Shown in pieces: positions 8,215 to 17,440 of a stretch of DNA of 64,000 nt (position 1 is its first letter; each line of letters starts with the position of its first letter). Position numbers and translations under genes: made by a program. The DNA comes from SABI01 sp028532915 (GTDB lineage: Bacteria; Spirochaetota; Spirochaetia; Sphaerochaetales; Sphaerochaetaceae): assembly GCA_963677225.1 (NCBI GenBank), contig OY781923.1, forward strand, positions 372,001-436,000, read 5' to 3'. Under the pieces are notes generated by a model. The model saw only the letters and a list, made by a program, of their open reading frames with translations, was not told the DNA's origin and searched no databases.

Positions 8215-8937
8215 ATGTCACAGCAGAAGACAAATCAGATTGATCTCATTATCAAACAGATTCAGGATCAGCTGAGAGACGGATCGTTGAAACCCGGAGA
8301 GAAAATTCCTTCAGAGCGTGTTCTTGCTCAACAGTGCAACACTAGCCGCGGATATATCAGAAAAGCCCTTCAGAAGCTCGAACACTACGGGGTTCTGGAA
8401 ATCAGGCCGCAGAAGGGTATCTATATTCCCCGTATCAAGCCGGTTACTCTCGATGCACTGATCAACAATATCCTTTCGTTCACCGAACATGATATCGTCA
8501 ATCTGATGGAAACGAGGACGAATCTCGAAGTCTTCGCTGCATCGCTCGCCGCAAAGCGGAGTGATTCTTCAGATCTTCAGAATATCAGGAAATCTCATGA
8601 GAATTTCATTGAAGCGTTCAATGAGGGACGAGCTACCTTGGAGGAGGATCATCTGTTCCATCTTTCGATAGCAAAGGCGACAAAGAACCCTGTGCTGGAG
8701 TCTCTGATCACTTTGATCACTCCTGAAATTATCTCGATGAACAGGAATTTCAAAGAGAACTACACTGTCGTTGTCAAAAACAGTATCAATGAGCATGAGA
8801 AGATAATGGAAGGAATCGAATCAAAAGATCCTGAAAGAGCTTCCGCCGCAATGGAAGAGCATATGAAAAATTCGAGAAAGCGAAGAATCGGTGATGAGAT
8901 ACAGAAAAAGGGAGAAAATGAGGATGGAGAGATTTGA
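8215..8937 (+). CDS. GntR-family regulator, FadR subfamily
   Basis: A 240-residue regulator with an N-terminal winged helix (IIKQIQDQLRDGSLKPGEKI, SERVLAQQCNTSRGYIRKAL) and an all-helical FCD effector domain (VNLMETRTNLEVFAASLAA, EDHLFHLSIAKATKNPVL, INEHEKIMEGIESKDPERA). Its ATG at 8215 follows AGGAG; an in-frame start at 8167 would sit on the -10 box and between the operators. It is the first gene of an operon with a split transketolase and a sugar importer, and most likely binds the two ACTGGTTAACCAGT boxes upstream. The inducer is probably a sugar acid or sugar phosphate from this pathway. Confidence 0.92.
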   Translation: MSQQKTNQIDLIIKQIQDQLRDGSLKPGEKIPSERVLAQQCNTSRGYIRKALQKLEHYGVLEIRPQKGIYIPRIKPVTLDALINNILSFTEHDIVNLMETRTNLEVFAASLAAKRSDSSDLQNIRKSHENFIEAFNEGRATLEEDHLFHLSIAKATKNPVLESLITLITPEIISMNRNFKENYTVVVKNSINEHEKIMEGIESKDPERASAAMEEHMKNSRKRRIGDEIQKKGENEDGEI

Positions 8938-9790
8938 AAGTGAGGTAGATATTACCAGATTGGAATGTTTTGCCCAGCAGCTTCGGCGTGATACTGTCGA
9001 GATGATCTATCATGCCGGATCGGGTCATGTCGGTGGAGCTTTGGGGCTGGCCGAGTTTATTGGTGCCCTGTACGGATATGCGATGAATTTTGATCCTGAG
9101 GATCCTGACAGAGACAGGATCGTTCTGAGCAACGGTCATACCTGTGCTATCTGGTATGCCGCTCTGGCAAGAAGCGGCCTGATTCCTCTTGAAGAGCTGG
9201 CCACATTCAGGAAACTGGGAAGCAGACTGCAGGGACATCCATCACGTTGTGCGATGCCAAAGCTGGTGGAGACTTCCACCGGACCGTTGGGACAGGGGTT
9301 TTCGGTCGCAAATGGTATCGCCCTTTCTTTGAGACTGAGAAAATCACCGGCACGAGTCTATTGTGTCCTTGGCGATGGAGAACTTCAGGAAGGACAGGTC
9401 TGGGAAGCCTTTATGACGGCAGGCCATTACAGGCTCTCGTCAATGTGTGTCTTCATAAACAATAACAGGCTGCAGATAGACGGGAAGGTCGAAGATGTCA
9501 TGAATATGAAAAACCTGAATGATCGTCTCAGTTCATTCGGATGGAATGTGATAGAGATTGACGGAAACGATATGAGACAGGTCGTCGATGCACTTAAGAA
9601 AGCTGCAGAGTGTACGACAGAGCCTACGGTGATCATAGGGAACACACTGATGGGGAAAGGTGTCCCGTTTATGGAGAATCTTGCGAAATGGCACGGTACT
9701 ACGCCATCTCTCGAGCAGACCCTCACGGCTTTGAAGGATATCGGAATCAACGATGAATACGCAGACTGCAGTGTGCTGATACCACAGTAA
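8924..9790 (+). CDS. transketolase, N-terminal (TPP-binding) subunit
   Basis: A 288-residue protein equal to the first third of a transketolase, which moves two-carbon ketol units between sugar phosphates. It has SGHVGGALGLAEF near residue 30, the GHT motif, GPLGQGFSVANG and the canonical thiamine motif GDGELQEGQ...NNN near residue 150. The gene overlaps the end of the GntR gene by 14 bases. AAGGGAG precedes two nearby ATGs at 8918 and 8924; spacing favours 8924. The C-terminal subunit follows at 9809. Position in a sugar-import operon suggests a dedicated catabolic transketolase, for instance like the split apulose-4-phosphate transketolases, rather than the housekeeping pentose phosphate enzyme. 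Confidence 0.9.
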   Translation: MERFESEVDITRLECFAQQLRRDTVEMIYHAGSGHVGGALGLAEFIGALYGYAMNFDPEDPDRDRIVLSNGHTCAIWYAALARSGLIPLEELATFRKLGSRLQGHPSRCAMPKLVETSTGPLGQGFSVANGIALSLRLRKSPARVYCVLGDGELQEGQVWEAFMTAGHYRLSSMCVFINNNRLQIDGKVEDVMNMKNLNDRLSSFGWNVIEIDGNDMRQVVDALKKAAECTTEPTVIIGNTLMGKGVPFMENLAKWHGTTPSLEQTLTALKDIGINDEYADCSVLIPQ

Positions 9791-9808
9791 TAGAGATGGA
9801 GATGAGTT

Positions 9809-10750
9809 ATGTATAGTGGATTGAAATCGATGAGAGAAGCTTTCGGAGACGCTTTGGCGGATCTCGGAAAGATCAATGATAAGGTTGTTGTTCTCACTGC
9901 AGATCTGACCGATGCGATCAAGGTGACGAAGTTCAGTGTATCGTACCCTGACAGATTCTTTCAGATGGGTATCAAGGAGTCTGATATGATGGGAACTGCT
10001 GCGGGCATGGCTGTTGACGGTCTGATACCCTTCGCTACTACCTTTGCGGCATTTGCGACGAGTCTGGCAAATCAGCCGATCAGAGTTTCGGTGGGGTATA
10101 ACAGGGCAAATGTGAAGATCGCAACAAGTCATGGAGGAGTCTGTGTCGGAGCAGACGGTGCGACTCATCAGTCCTTCGAGGATATCGCCCTGATGAGGCT
10201 CATTCCAAAGATGACGGTTCTGGTTCCCTGTGATGCGAACGAAGCATATAAAGCAACCTTTGCCGCCGCAGAGTTTGATGGTCCTGTCTATCTGAGATTC
10301 GGCAGAGTCGCAACGCCGGTGGTAACCTCTTTCGATGATCCTTTTACGATCGGCAAAGCCAAAGTCCTTCGGGAAGGAAGTGATGTCGCAATCGTGTCGA
10401 CAGGGAGTATGACACCGACAGCACTGAGTGCCGCACAGACTCTCGGCAAGGAAGGTCTTTCAGTGAAAGTCATTCACATGCCGACAGTGAAACCTCTTGA
10501 TGAAAAGGCTCTCATAGACGCTGCGAAGGAGTGCAAATGTATTGTGAGTGCGGAAGAGCATTCGATTATCGGGGGGCTCGGTTCTGCTGTGGCCGAGGTC
10601 ATTTCATCCGAATATCCTGTCGTTCTCGAACGCGTCGGAGTTCTGGATACGTTCGGAGAATCCGGAGAGCCCGATGAGATACTGAAAAAATACCATCTGT
10701 GTGAAACAGATATTATTGAAAAAGTCAGGAGTGTCCTGAACAAAAAATAA
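9809..10750 (+). CDS. transketolase, C-terminal (pyrimidine and C-terminal domain) subunit
   Basis: A 313-residue partner of the 8924 subunit. It has the pyrimidine-binding domain (LKSMREAFGDALADLGKI, FQMGIKESDMMGTAAGMA with the catalytic glutamate, THQSFEDIALMR) and the transketolase C-terminal domain (GSDVAIVSTGSMTPTALSAA, SAEEHSIIGGLGSAVAEV). GGAG precedes ATG 9809, 18 bases after the first subunit. Together the two would make a complete heterotetrameric transketolase. The next gene, a sugar-binding protein, starts 12 bases later. Confidence 0.92.
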   Translation: MYSGLKSMREAFGDALADLGKINDKVVVLTADLTDAIKVTKFSVSYPDRFFQMGIKESDMMGTAAGMAVDGLIPFATTFAAFATSLANQPIRVSVGYNRANVKIATSHGGVCVGADGATHQSFEDIALMRLIPKMTVLVPCDANEAYKATFAAAEFDGPVYLRFGRVATPVVTSFDDPFTIGKAKVLREGSDVAIVSTGSMTPTALSAAQTLGKEGLSVKVIHMPTVKPLDEKALIDAAKECKCIVSAEEHSIIGGLGSAVAEVISSEYPVVLERVGVLDTFGESGEPDEILKKYHLCETDIIEKVRSVLNKK

Positions 10751-10762
10751 TGGAGGTCAAAT

Positions 10763-12001
10763 ATGAAAAAAACATTCGTTTTTATCATGGTATTAGTGAT
10801 GATGGTCTCTATGGTTTACGCTCAAGGAGGAAAAGAGAGTGAACCTGAGGTACAGACTGTCAAGTTCTGGTATCATTTCGATGATCCCGAAACAGCGTTG
10901 AACCCGCTGATCGAGAAGTTCGAGGCGGAGAATCCCGGTATCGTCATTGAGCCGGAAAGGATTTCATGGGATGTGTACAACCAGAAACTGCTCACTGCGA
11001 TAGCCGGAGGGTACCCGCCAGATGTCGCACAGGTCAAACTGTGGTGGCAGCCCCAGCTGGTAGAGATGGGAGCTCTTCTTCCTCTTGATGATTACATCGC
11101 TTCCTGGGACGGAAAAGATGATATCTACGACAAGGTCTGGGAACTTACCAAATATTCTGATGGTCACCAGTATTATATGCCTCTTCAGATGGTTATCCTC
11201 TATCTTTACTACAGAACTGATATGTTCGAGCAGTTAGGTCTCGAACTGCCGAAGACACGGGAGGAATTCCTTGATGTAGCCAAGAAACTCACACGTGACA
11301 CCGACGGGGACGGAATCGTAGATGTGTACGGATTCGGTATCCGCGGAGCGAGAGGCGGACATGACTGGTGGGGTACATTCGTATTGTCCAGCGGTGCTCA
11401 GTTCTTTGATGAGGACGGTAATTCCGGTCTGACAACCGATAAGGCGATTGCCGCCAACCAGTGGTTCATCGATCTGTACAGAAAACACAAAGTCAGTCCT
11501 CCGACGACTCCTAGTGACGGATTTAAAGAGATCATAGCAAACATGGTTTCAGGAAAGACAGCTATGACCATCCACCACCTGGGAAGCGCAAAGACTCTTG
11601 AAGAAGCACTTGGCGATAAGATCTCGGCAGCTCCTGTGCCAATGGGAACAGAAGGTGCATGGACTTCGTTCGGGGATGAAGAGAATGCTGTGTTCGCAGC
11701 CACCGAAGTTCCTGATGCCGCATTCAAATGGGTCTCCTTCCTTGCAGAAGCTGAGAACAATGCTATCTGGCAGAAATCGAGCGGACAGGTTTCGATCAAT
11801 AAGAGCAATGCCACTTCTGATGCTGACAGATTCCTGAAAGCTACTACAGATTCAGCCGACTTTGCCGGCGTGCTTCCGGCACATTCCGGTACTGCCGAAT
11901 TCGTTGAATCTTTGTGGCCCGCACTCATGCAGCAGGCATTCGCAGGTCAGATCACGAGTGAACAGATGATGCAGCAGATCGAAGATCATTTCAGTGAATA
12001 A
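10763..12001 (+). CDS. sugar ABC transporter substrate-binding protein (family 1, MalE type)
   Basis: Exported binding protein of 412 residues. Signal peptide MKKTFVFIMVLVMMVSMVYA is followed by QGGKESEPEVQ, the spirochaete-like acidic start. The mature part has the family 1 hallmarks VKFWYHFDDPE, YNQKLLTAIAGGYPPDVAQV, PLDDYIA, TDGDGIVDVYGFG and MSGKTAMTIHHLG-like spacing. TGGAGG precedes the ATG. A stem-loop at 12018-12051 separates it from the permease genes at 12071 and 12954. It delivers the substrate for the operon's split transketolase pathway; the ligand is unknown, most likely an oligosaccharide, glycoside or polyol. Confidence 0.93.
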   Translation: MKKTFVFIMVLVMMVSMVYAQGGKESEPEVQTVKFWYHFDDPETALNPLIEKFEAENPGIVIEPERISWDVYNQKLLTAIAGGYPPDVAQVKLWWQPQLVEMGALLPLDDYIASWDGKDDIYDKVWELTKYSDGHQYYMPLQMVILYLYYRTDMFEQLGLELPKTREEFLDVAKKLTRDTDGDGIVDVYGFGIRGARGGHDWWGTFVLSSGAQFFDEDGNSGLTTDKAIAANQWFIDLYRKHKVSPPTTPSDGFKEIIANMVSGKTAMTIHHLGSAKTLEEALGDKISAAPVPMGTEGAWTSFGDEENAVFAATEVPDAAFKWVSFLAEAENNAIWQKSSGQVSINKSNATSDADRFLKATTDSADFAGVLPAHSGTAEFVESLWPALMQQAFAGQITSEQMMQQIEDHFSE

Positions 12002-12017
12002 TTAAACGATTGAAGGT

Positions 12018-12051
12018 ACGCGGGGCTAAGGAGTGATCCTCAGCCCTGCGT
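12018..12051 (+). promoter_or_regulatory. intercistronic hairpin after the binding-protein gene
   Basis: ACGCGGGGCT pairs with AGCCCTGCGT (one G-U pair) and the stem continues inside with GGA/TCC. No T-run follows. It sits between the binding-protein gene and the first permease gene, like four other hairpins in this window. Confidence 0.7.
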
Positions 12052-12070
12052 CATCTACAGGTGACAGCGT

Positions 12071-12952
12071 ATGAATAAAATCAAAAGAAGAGATACATTG
12101 CCATATAAGATGATTACACCAGCGATGATTGTGACTTTGGCGATCATCTTCATTCCGATGTTCAGGACGATCGGATACAGTTTTATGAACTATATCGTCT
12201 ACAAGCCTACAGAGGTCCGATACAACGGATTCGAGAACTACAAGACGATATTTACCGATCCTCTGTTCTATTCTTCTCTGAAGAACACCGTGATCTGGAT
12301 CGTCGGTATCATCACATTTCAGTTTCTTCTGGGATTCATCACAGCTTTACTGCTGAACAAGAGATTCATCGGTCGTGGTATAGCGCGGTCTCTCATTTTA
12401 ATTCCCTGGGTCACCCCGTCGGTCATCACGGCTCTCATGTGGCGCTGGATGTATGACGGTAATTTCGGATTGATCAATCAGATCCTGTTCAGGCTCGGAT
12501 GGATCGATCAGTTCATTCCGTTTCTCGCAGATATGCAGCTTGCACTGCCTTCCATCATGTTCGCACTGGTCTGGCAGGGCTTCCCTTTCTTCGCAATCAT
12601 GCTTCTTGCAGGTCTTCAGGCGATTCCTGATGAACTGTACGAGGCCGCCCGCATCGACGGAGCTTCAACTTCTCAGCAGTTCTTCCGAATCACGATTCCG
12701 ATGCTGAAACCTGTGATTCTCACCACGCTGCTGCTGAGGATCATCTGGGTTGCAAACTCTCTGGATGTCATTGTGGTTATGACGGCGGGAGGTCCCGGAT
12801 ACAGTACCTACACACTTCCTGTCTATTCATATTTCAAAGCCTACAAGGGGATGGACTTCGGTTATTCATCAGCTCTCGCTGTACTTCTGACGATACTGCT
12901 TATGATCATAGTCTCCGGGTATGTGAGAAATCTGTTGAAGGAGGATCGTTAA
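12071..12952 (+). CDS. sugar ABC transporter permease (MalF/UgpA type)
   Basis: A 293-residue membrane protein with about six transmembrane segments and the inner-membrane transport motif ELYEAARIDGASTSQQFFRI (EAA loop, near residue 200), which docks the ATPase. The N-terminal part PAMIVTLAIIFIPMFRTIGYSF and the ending GGPGYSTYTLPVYSY are typical. AGGTGA precedes the ATG. It pairs with the permease at 12954. No ATPase gene lies in the operon, so a shared MsmK/UgpC-type ATPase from elsewhere is expected. Confidence 0.92.
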   Translation: MNKIKRRDTLPYKMITPAMIVTLAIIFIPMFRTIGYSFMNYIVYKPTEVRYNGFENYKTIFTDPLFYSSLKNTVIWIVGIITFQFLLGFITALLLNKRFIGRGIARSLILIPWVTPSVITALMWRWMYDGNFGLINQILFRLGWIDQFIPFLADMQLALPSIMFALVWQGFPFFAIMLLAGLQAIPDELYEAARIDGASTSQQFFRITIPMLKPVILTTLLLRIIWVANSLDVIVVMTAGGPGYSTYTLPVYSYFKAYKGMDFGYSSALAVLLTILLMIIVSGYVRNLLKEDR

Positions 12953-12953
12953 G

Positions 12954-13787
12954 ATGAAAAGACACCACACGTTCAAACGACTGCTGACAATCTATCTTCC
13001 TGTACTTCTGATTGTGCTGTTTGCCATCGGTCCGTACATCTGGACTTTCATCTCTTCGATAACAATAGAGAAAGAATTGTACAGGCCTGATTTCAGATTC
13101 TTCCCGGAGCACCCGACTACCGAGAACTATACAAGATTATTTTCCAAACTCGATTTTGCCCGGAATATGGTCGATTCGATGGCGATCGCATTGATGACTG
13201 CTCTGGTCGGATTGTCCATCACGGTTCCTGCCTCATACAGTTTTTCCCGGTTCAAATTCAAAGGGAGCAAAGTACTGCTGATGCAGTTTCTGGTCATCAA
13301 CATGTTTCCCATTATGCTTCTGATAGTCCCTCTGTTCATCATGATGAGGGTCCTTGGGCTGATGGATACCCATTTTGCTTTAGTGATAGCCTACTCTACA
13401 TTCACTATCCCTTTTTCCACGTGGATGCTGACCAGTTTCTTCAATGCCATTCCGCAGGATCTTGATAAAGCTGCCCAGATAGACGGATGTTCTAGAATAG
13501 GAGCGATGCTCAGGGTCGTCCTTCCTGTAGCGATGCCGGGTATCGTTTCGACGGGTATCTACGTGTTCATCACATCATGGAACGAATACCTGTATGCGGC
13601 GATCCTTACCAGTTCGAAAGTGAGGACCATTCCGATCGCATTGCAGAATATGATAGGGGAGTATCAGATCGAGTGGGGGCTTCTCACAGCAGGCGGTGTA
13701 CTGAGTGCTCTACCTGTCATCATACTCTTCTTCTTTATTCAGAAACAGTTGATCACGGGAATGACTGCCGGCGCAGTGAAAGGATAA
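12954..13787 (+). CDS. sugar ABC transporter permease (MalG/UgpE type)
   Basis: A 277-residue membrane protein, second half of the heterodimeric channel. The EAA loop reads NAIPQDLDKAAQIDGCSRIGA near residue 170. Other family segments are IGPYIWTFISSI, TVPASYSFSRFKF and TSWNEYLYAAILTS. AAGGAGG precedes the ATG, which is one base after the stop of the 12071 gene, so translation is coupled. The product takes sugar from the binding protein at 10763. Confidence 0.92.
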   Translation: MKRHHTFKRLLTIYLPVLLIVLFAIGPYIWTFISSITIEKELYRPDFRFFPEHPTTENYTRLFSKLDFARNMVDSMAIALMTALVGLSITVPASYSFSRFKFKGSKVLLMQFLVINMFPIMLLIVPLFIMMRVLGLMDTHFALVIAYSTFTIPFSTWMLTSFFNAIPQDLDKAAQIDGCSRIGAMLRVVLPVAMPGIVSTGIYVFITSWNEYLYAAILTSSKVRTIPIALQNMIGEYQIEWGLLTAGGVLSALPVIILFFFIQKQLITGMTAGAVKG

Positions 13788-13800
13788 AAAAGGAGAAAGC

Positions 13801-14196
13801 ATGGAACGTATTGAACACAAGAGCTGGGAAGGTGACGGTCTCAAACTGGTATATGATGAAGGTGACTGGGTCATCGGGATAAAGAACTACAAAGTCGCCA
13901 ACGATATAGAGAATCTTAAAGAATTGGAACGGCATCTGCTTACGGATGAATCCTTCGTTCTGCTGAAAGGGAACTGTCTTCTGGTCGCAAAGGATGAATC
14001 GGATGAGTCTATGACGTTCAGTCGGATGGAAGAAGGAAAGGTCTATACCATCAGTAAGGGAATCTGGCATACGACGATAATGGAGAAAGGATGCAAGATG
14101 ATCCTGATAGAACGCAGCAGCACATCGATGGAGAACAGTGAACTCTACCCCCTGACTGAAGAAGAAATTTCTTCCATCAGAGCCTATCTGCGCTGA
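13801..14196 (+). CDS. small cupin-like protein of unknown function
   Basis: A 131-residue cytoplasmic protein that ends the transketolase/transporter operon, starting 13 bases after the permease gene behind AAGGAG. The sequence suggests a small cupin barrel: FVLLKGNCLLVAKDE near residue 55, then EEGKVYTISKGIWHTTIM near residue 85 and KMILIERSST. A single conserved-looking histidine (IWHTT) is visible, fewer than in metal cupins, so it may bind a ligand without catalysing a reaction. Similar small cupins beside sugar operons are often annotated as hypothetical or as sugar isomerase-like. A function cannot be assigned. The convergent RpiR gene begins only four bases after its stop. Confidence 0.75.
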   Translation: MERIEHKSWEGDGLKLVYDEGDWVIGIKNYKVANDIENLKELERHLLTDESFVLLKGNCLLVAKDESDESMTFSRMEEGKVYTISKGIWHTTIMEKGCKMILIERSSTSMENSELYPLTEEEISSIRAYLR

Positions 14197-14200
14197 GAAT

Positions 14201-15070
14201 CTATCCGTTTTTCTTGTGGGTGGCTTTCATCGTGGATTCTATGGCTGTGATCGAATCATCAAGATTGTTCGATACCATCAGAGAGTAGAGGATATCGATG
14301 ACGGCGAGCTGGTTGATCCTGCTCGTCGCTGCTCCCTGCCTGTAGAGCTTCTCCGTTGAAGGGACCAGAAGAGCTGTGTCAGCATAAGACCGGATCGTGT
14401 TTCTGCTGTCCATGGTGATGGTTATCAGAGGGATTTTGCGGCTTTTCACCAGTCGTGCCACTTCTATCATGTTTTTGTTCTCTCCCGAATAGGAGATGAT
14501 CATAGCAATCTGATTCTTTTGTATCGTCGAACCTGCAGTCAGCTGAAGGTCCGTATCGGAAGTGTAGTATACCGGAAGTCCCAACCGGGTGAGTTTCTGC
14601 ATGAAATCGTAGGCGACTACTCCGGAAGCACCCACACCGAAGAGTATAGTGGAAGTGGCGTTTAGCATCAGATCAACTGCTTCCTGGACGCTGGAGGGAT
14701 CGAGAGTTGATTCCAGTGCTGAAAGTGAGCGCTGTGTTCTGTCTATCACTCCTTTTACTACCTTCGCCGGTGATATCTCCGATTCAAGATCAAGATCTGG
14801 AATATAACGTTCATCAGAGTCTCTGAAGACATCTCTTGCGAGGCGTATCTTGAAGGTACTGAAGCTGTCAAAGCCGATGCGTTTACAGAATCTGATCACT
14901 GCCGCCTGTGATGATCCGCTCTGTTTTGCCAGTTCTCTCACATTGAGATGAATTGCTTTCTTTGGTTCTCTGAAAATGTAATCGGCGATCTTTCTCTCGG
15001 ATTCACTTAACGTATCCAATCGTGCGTTAACTGCAACCAGAGCCCCTTCAATCACTTTTTCCTGTTCCAT
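14201..15070 (-). CDS. RpiR-family transcription regulator with SIS domain (MurR-like)
   Basis: A 289-residue regulator with an N-terminal RpiR helix-turn-helix (NVRELAKQSGSSQAAVIRFC, residues 43-62) and a C-terminal sugar isomerase (SIS) domain (ILFGVGASGVVAYDFMQKL, MIISYSGENKNMIEVAR). AAGGG precedes the ATG at 15070. It lies directly downstream of murQ on the same strand. In Escherichia coli the RpiR-family repressor MurR controls murQP in response to MurNAc-6-phosphate, so this protein probably senses the murQ substrate and regulates the murein-scavenging genes on both sides of 16033-16176. Confidence 0.9.
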   Translation of the reverse strand: MEQEKVIEGALVAVNARLDTLSESERKIADYIFREPKKAIHLNVRELAKQSGSSQAAVIRFCKRIGFDSFSTFKIRLARDVFRDSDERYIPDLDLESEISPAKVVKGVIDRTQRSLSALESTLDPSSVQEAVDLMLNATSTILFGVGASGVVAYDFMQKLTRLGLPVYYTSDTDLQLTAGSTIQKNQIAMIISYSGENKNMIEVARLVKSRKIPLITITMDSRNTIRSYADTALLVPSTEKLYRQGAATSRINQLAVIDILYSLMVSNNLDDSITAIESTMKATHKKNG

Positions 15071-15093
15071 GCGATACCCTTTAGCAATTTATT

Positions 15094-16032
15094 TTATTCG
15101 GAAATCCCGCTTTTGTATTGTTTGAGTATTTCCGAAATCGGTTTCGTGTCATTATTCTCCAGCAATTCAGCGTCTTCTCTGCTGATGTTCAATAATACCA
15201 TGATTATAGCGATTTTTGGTTTTTTCCCTGATTCAGTGAAAGCTTTTTCCGCCTCTTTGAGAGAACATCCTGTCGCCTGTCTGATCAGACGTTTCGACCG
15301 CTCGATAAGTTTTTTGTTGACGGGAGTGAGATCGACCATGAGGTTGTGGTAGACTTTTCCCAGCCTGATCATACTTGTTGTAGTGATCATGTTAAGGACG
15401 AGTTTCTGAGCTGTACCGGCTTTCATCCTGGTCGAGCCTGTGACGACTTCCGGGCCTACGTCAAGATAGATCGAATGAGTCGCATGTTCAAAAGTCTTCG
15501 AGCCTCTGTTACAGCTGATGGCTCCGACGACGGCTCCCATCCTTTTTGCTTTCATCATAGCTCCGAGAACATACGGAGCCTGCCCGCTCGCGGTGATTCC
15601 TACCAGCACATCTTTTGAGGTGAAATTGACCGAATCGAGTTCCTTTTCTCCGCTCTCGACCTCATCCTCGGCGTTCTCGATCGATCGTACCAGAGCCTCT
15701 CTTCCTCCTGCTATCAGTCCCTGAACCATGGAGGAGCTGACCCCGAACGTAGGAGGACATTCTGATGCATCAAGTACACCGAGTCTTCCGCTCGTTCCCG
15801 CCCCTATATAGAAAAGACGCCCGCCATTTTTGAATGACAGCACGACATCCTCAATCAGAGCAGAGATCTGGTCAAGCTGTTTTTCGACAGCATATGGAAC
15901 TGTTTTATCTTCATCATTGATTACCTCGACTATCTCACGGGTACTCATCTCATCAATATGAGAGGTTTTTTCATTTCGCTGTTCCGTGGTGAACAGATCC
16001 AGCATGTCCTGGGTAATGGTCGTATCAATCAT
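15094..16032 (-). CDS. murQ: N-acetylmuramic acid 6-phosphate etherase
   Basis: A 312-residue SIS-fold lyase that removes the lactyl ether from MurNAc-6-phosphate to give GlcNAc-6-phosphate and D-lactate. The family signature is very clear: GTSGRLGVLDASE near residue 65, CPPTFGVSSSMVQGLIAGG, NAEDEVESGEKEL, GSTRMKAGTAQKLVLNM and VDLTPVNKKLIERS. Length equals the usual 300 residues. ATG 16032 is preferred over the upstream in-frame start at 16095 because GGAG lies eight bases before it. It heads a minus-strand pair with the RpiR gene and diverges from anmK, whose product supplies its substrate. The GlcNAc-6-phosphate formed would feed nagA at 47988. Confidence 0.96.
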   Translation of the reverse strand: MIDTTITQDMLDLFTTEQRNEKTSHIDEMSTREIVEVINDEDKTVPYAVEKQLDQISALIEDVVLSFKNGGRLFYIGAGTSGRLGVLDASECPPTFGVSSSMVQGLIAGGREALVRSIENAEDEVESGEKELDSVNFTSKDVLVGITASGQAPYVLGAMMKAKRMGAVVGAISCNRGSKTFEHATHSIYLDVGPEVVTGSTRMKAGTAQKLVLNMITTTSMIRLGKVYHNLMVDLTPVNKKLIERSKRLIRQATGCSLKEAEKAFTESGKKPKIAIIMVLLNISREDAELLENNDTKPISEILKQYKSGISE

Positions 16033-16085
16033 CAAGGTTTCTCCAACAGTTTCATTTTCTTTAAAAGGAATAGAAATGTAGTGTA

Positions 16086-16114
16086 ATGGTAGCATTTGGT
16101 AAATGTAATGTAAA
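16086..16114 (-). promoter_or_regulatory. promoter of murQ
   Basis: On the minus strand TTTACA (16114-16109) and TACCAT (16091-16086) lie 17 bases apart, about 50 bases before the murQ start. The stretch contains repeated GTAATG/ATGTA elements that could be part of an RpiR operator. Confidence 0.5.
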
Positions 16115-16137
16115 GAAATAATATTTTAATATTTTTA

Positions 16138-16166
16138 TTGAGATTTGAAATATTGTATCATATAAT
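16138..16166 (+). promoter_or_regulatory. promoter of anmK and the murein-scavenging operon
   Basis: TTGAGA (16138-16143) and a perfect TATAAT (16161-16166) are 17 bases apart. The predicted start near 16173 lies only about four bases before ATG 16177, so in-frame starts at 16138 or 16165 are excluded and the mRNA leader is nearly absent. Confidence 0.75.
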
Positions 16167-16176
16167 GAGTCAGTAT

Positions 16177-17397
16177 ATGAAAAAGAACGATTCAGATAAC
16201 CGGAAGAAGCTTACAGAACACCTCATGATCGGACTGATGTCAGGGACTTCGCTGGACGGAGTGGATGCTGTTCTCGTCTCGATTGAATCTGATGAGAAGA
16301 TGATCAGGTCGATAGCACTAGTAGATCATTATTATCTTCCTTATACACAACAGATGAGAGATAGGATCAATGCGCTGTGTCAGATTGAACGGTCAAAAAT
16401 CGATGAACTGGTATTGGTACACTGCGGACTGTCCTACTGGTATGCATCGGCTGTTAAAGCATTGCTGGCAAAAAGTGATTTCAATGCGGAAGATATTGAT
16501 GCTATAGGAATGCATGGACAGACGGTATGGCATTCCCCCGTCGAGACGCCGTTTCCCGCACCGTTCACAGAGACTGTGAATGTGAAGGGGACGTTGCAGC
16601 TCGGCAATGCTTCCTATCTTAAACATCTTACCGGCATCCCGGTCGTAAGCGATTTCCGTTCGGCAGATATGGCGGCCGGAGGTGAAGGTGCTCCATTGGC
16701 ACCGTTTACCGACTATATGATGTTCGGTTCAGATCGGGAAGGGCGGATCGTTCAGAATATCGGGGGAATCGGGAATGCGACGGTATTGCCGAAAGAGACC
16801 GGAGAAAAGGGAGTGTATGCCTTCGATACAGGTCCGGGAAACATGATCATGGATGCTGTAGTGGAATATTTCTCTGATGGAAAACTCAGGTATGACGAAG
16901 GAGGAGCGGTCGCCGGGCAGGGTATTGTGAACGAACAGATCCTTCAGAAGTTCTTCGATGAAGATTCCTATTTTCATAAAGGACCTCCCAAAAGTACCGG
17001 CAGAGAAGTCTACGGAAAAGATTTTGCCCTGAAATTCATCAATTCATGCAGAGAAAGAGATCTTTCTTATGCCGACACTCTGGCGACAGCCACAGCATTC
17101 ACAGCAGAGACAATCTGCCGGTCATATATCGATTTTATCCTGCCGAAGCATCCGATTTCGACTGTGATCATCGGCGGAGGCGGTGCGCTGAATGATACAT
17201 TACTCGATATGATACGGCAGCGTCTGCCGCAGAACATATGCGTCAGGACTACCAGAGATTTCGGTATTCCTGAAGATGCACGTGAAGCCATGGCATTTGC
17301 CGTTATGGCATATGAATCTCTGATGGGAAGAACAGGTAACTTGCCAGCAGTTACAGGAGCGACCGAACCGAAGGTGTTGGGTATGATTACCTTATAA
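16177..17397 (+). CDS. anmK: anhydro-N-acetylmuramic acid kinase
   Basis: A 406-residue sugar kinase that opens and phosphorylates 1,6-anhydro-MurNAc from murein turnover, giving MurNAc-6-phosphate for MurQ. Family motifs are plain: GLMSGTSLDGVDAVL near residue 20, MHGQTVWHSP, SDFRSADMAAGGEGAPLAPF, NIGGIGNAT, DTGPGNMIMDA and PEDAREAMAFAVMA. The promoter at 16138-16166 rules out more upstream starts. ATG 16177 has no Shine-Dalgarno site, so it may be read from a leaderless mRNA; ATG 16225, just before the first motif, is the alternative. First gene of a rightward operon with a peptide importer, dipeptide epimerase and serine hydrolase. Confidence 0.94.
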   Translation: MKKNDSDNRKKLTEHLMIGLMSGTSLDGVDAVLVSIESDEKMIRSIALVDHYYLPYTQQMRDRINALCQIERSKIDELVLVHCGLSYWYASAVKALLAKSDFNAEDIDAIGMHGQTVWHSPVETPFPAPFTETVNVKGTLQLGNASYLKHLTGIPVVSDFRSADMAAGGEGAPLAPFTDYMMFGSDREGRIVQNIGGIGNATVLPKETGEKGVYAFDTGPGNMIMDAVVEYFSDGKLRYDEGGAVAGQGIVNEQILQKFFDEDSYFHKGPPKSTGREVYGKDFALKFINSCRERDLSYADTLATATAFTAETICRSYIDFILPKHPISTVIIGGGGALNDTLLDMIRQRLPQNICVRTTRDFGIPEDAREAMAFAVMAYESLMGRTGNLPAVTGATEPKVLGMITL

Positions 17398-17440
17398 CGA
17401 CTGAAGGGAACCTTTTTATTAGTTCACAAGGAGGAAGAAC

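Noticed and set aside
9533..10168. Minus-strand open frame of 211 codons
   Set aside because: Lies opposite both transketolase subunits, which are certain.
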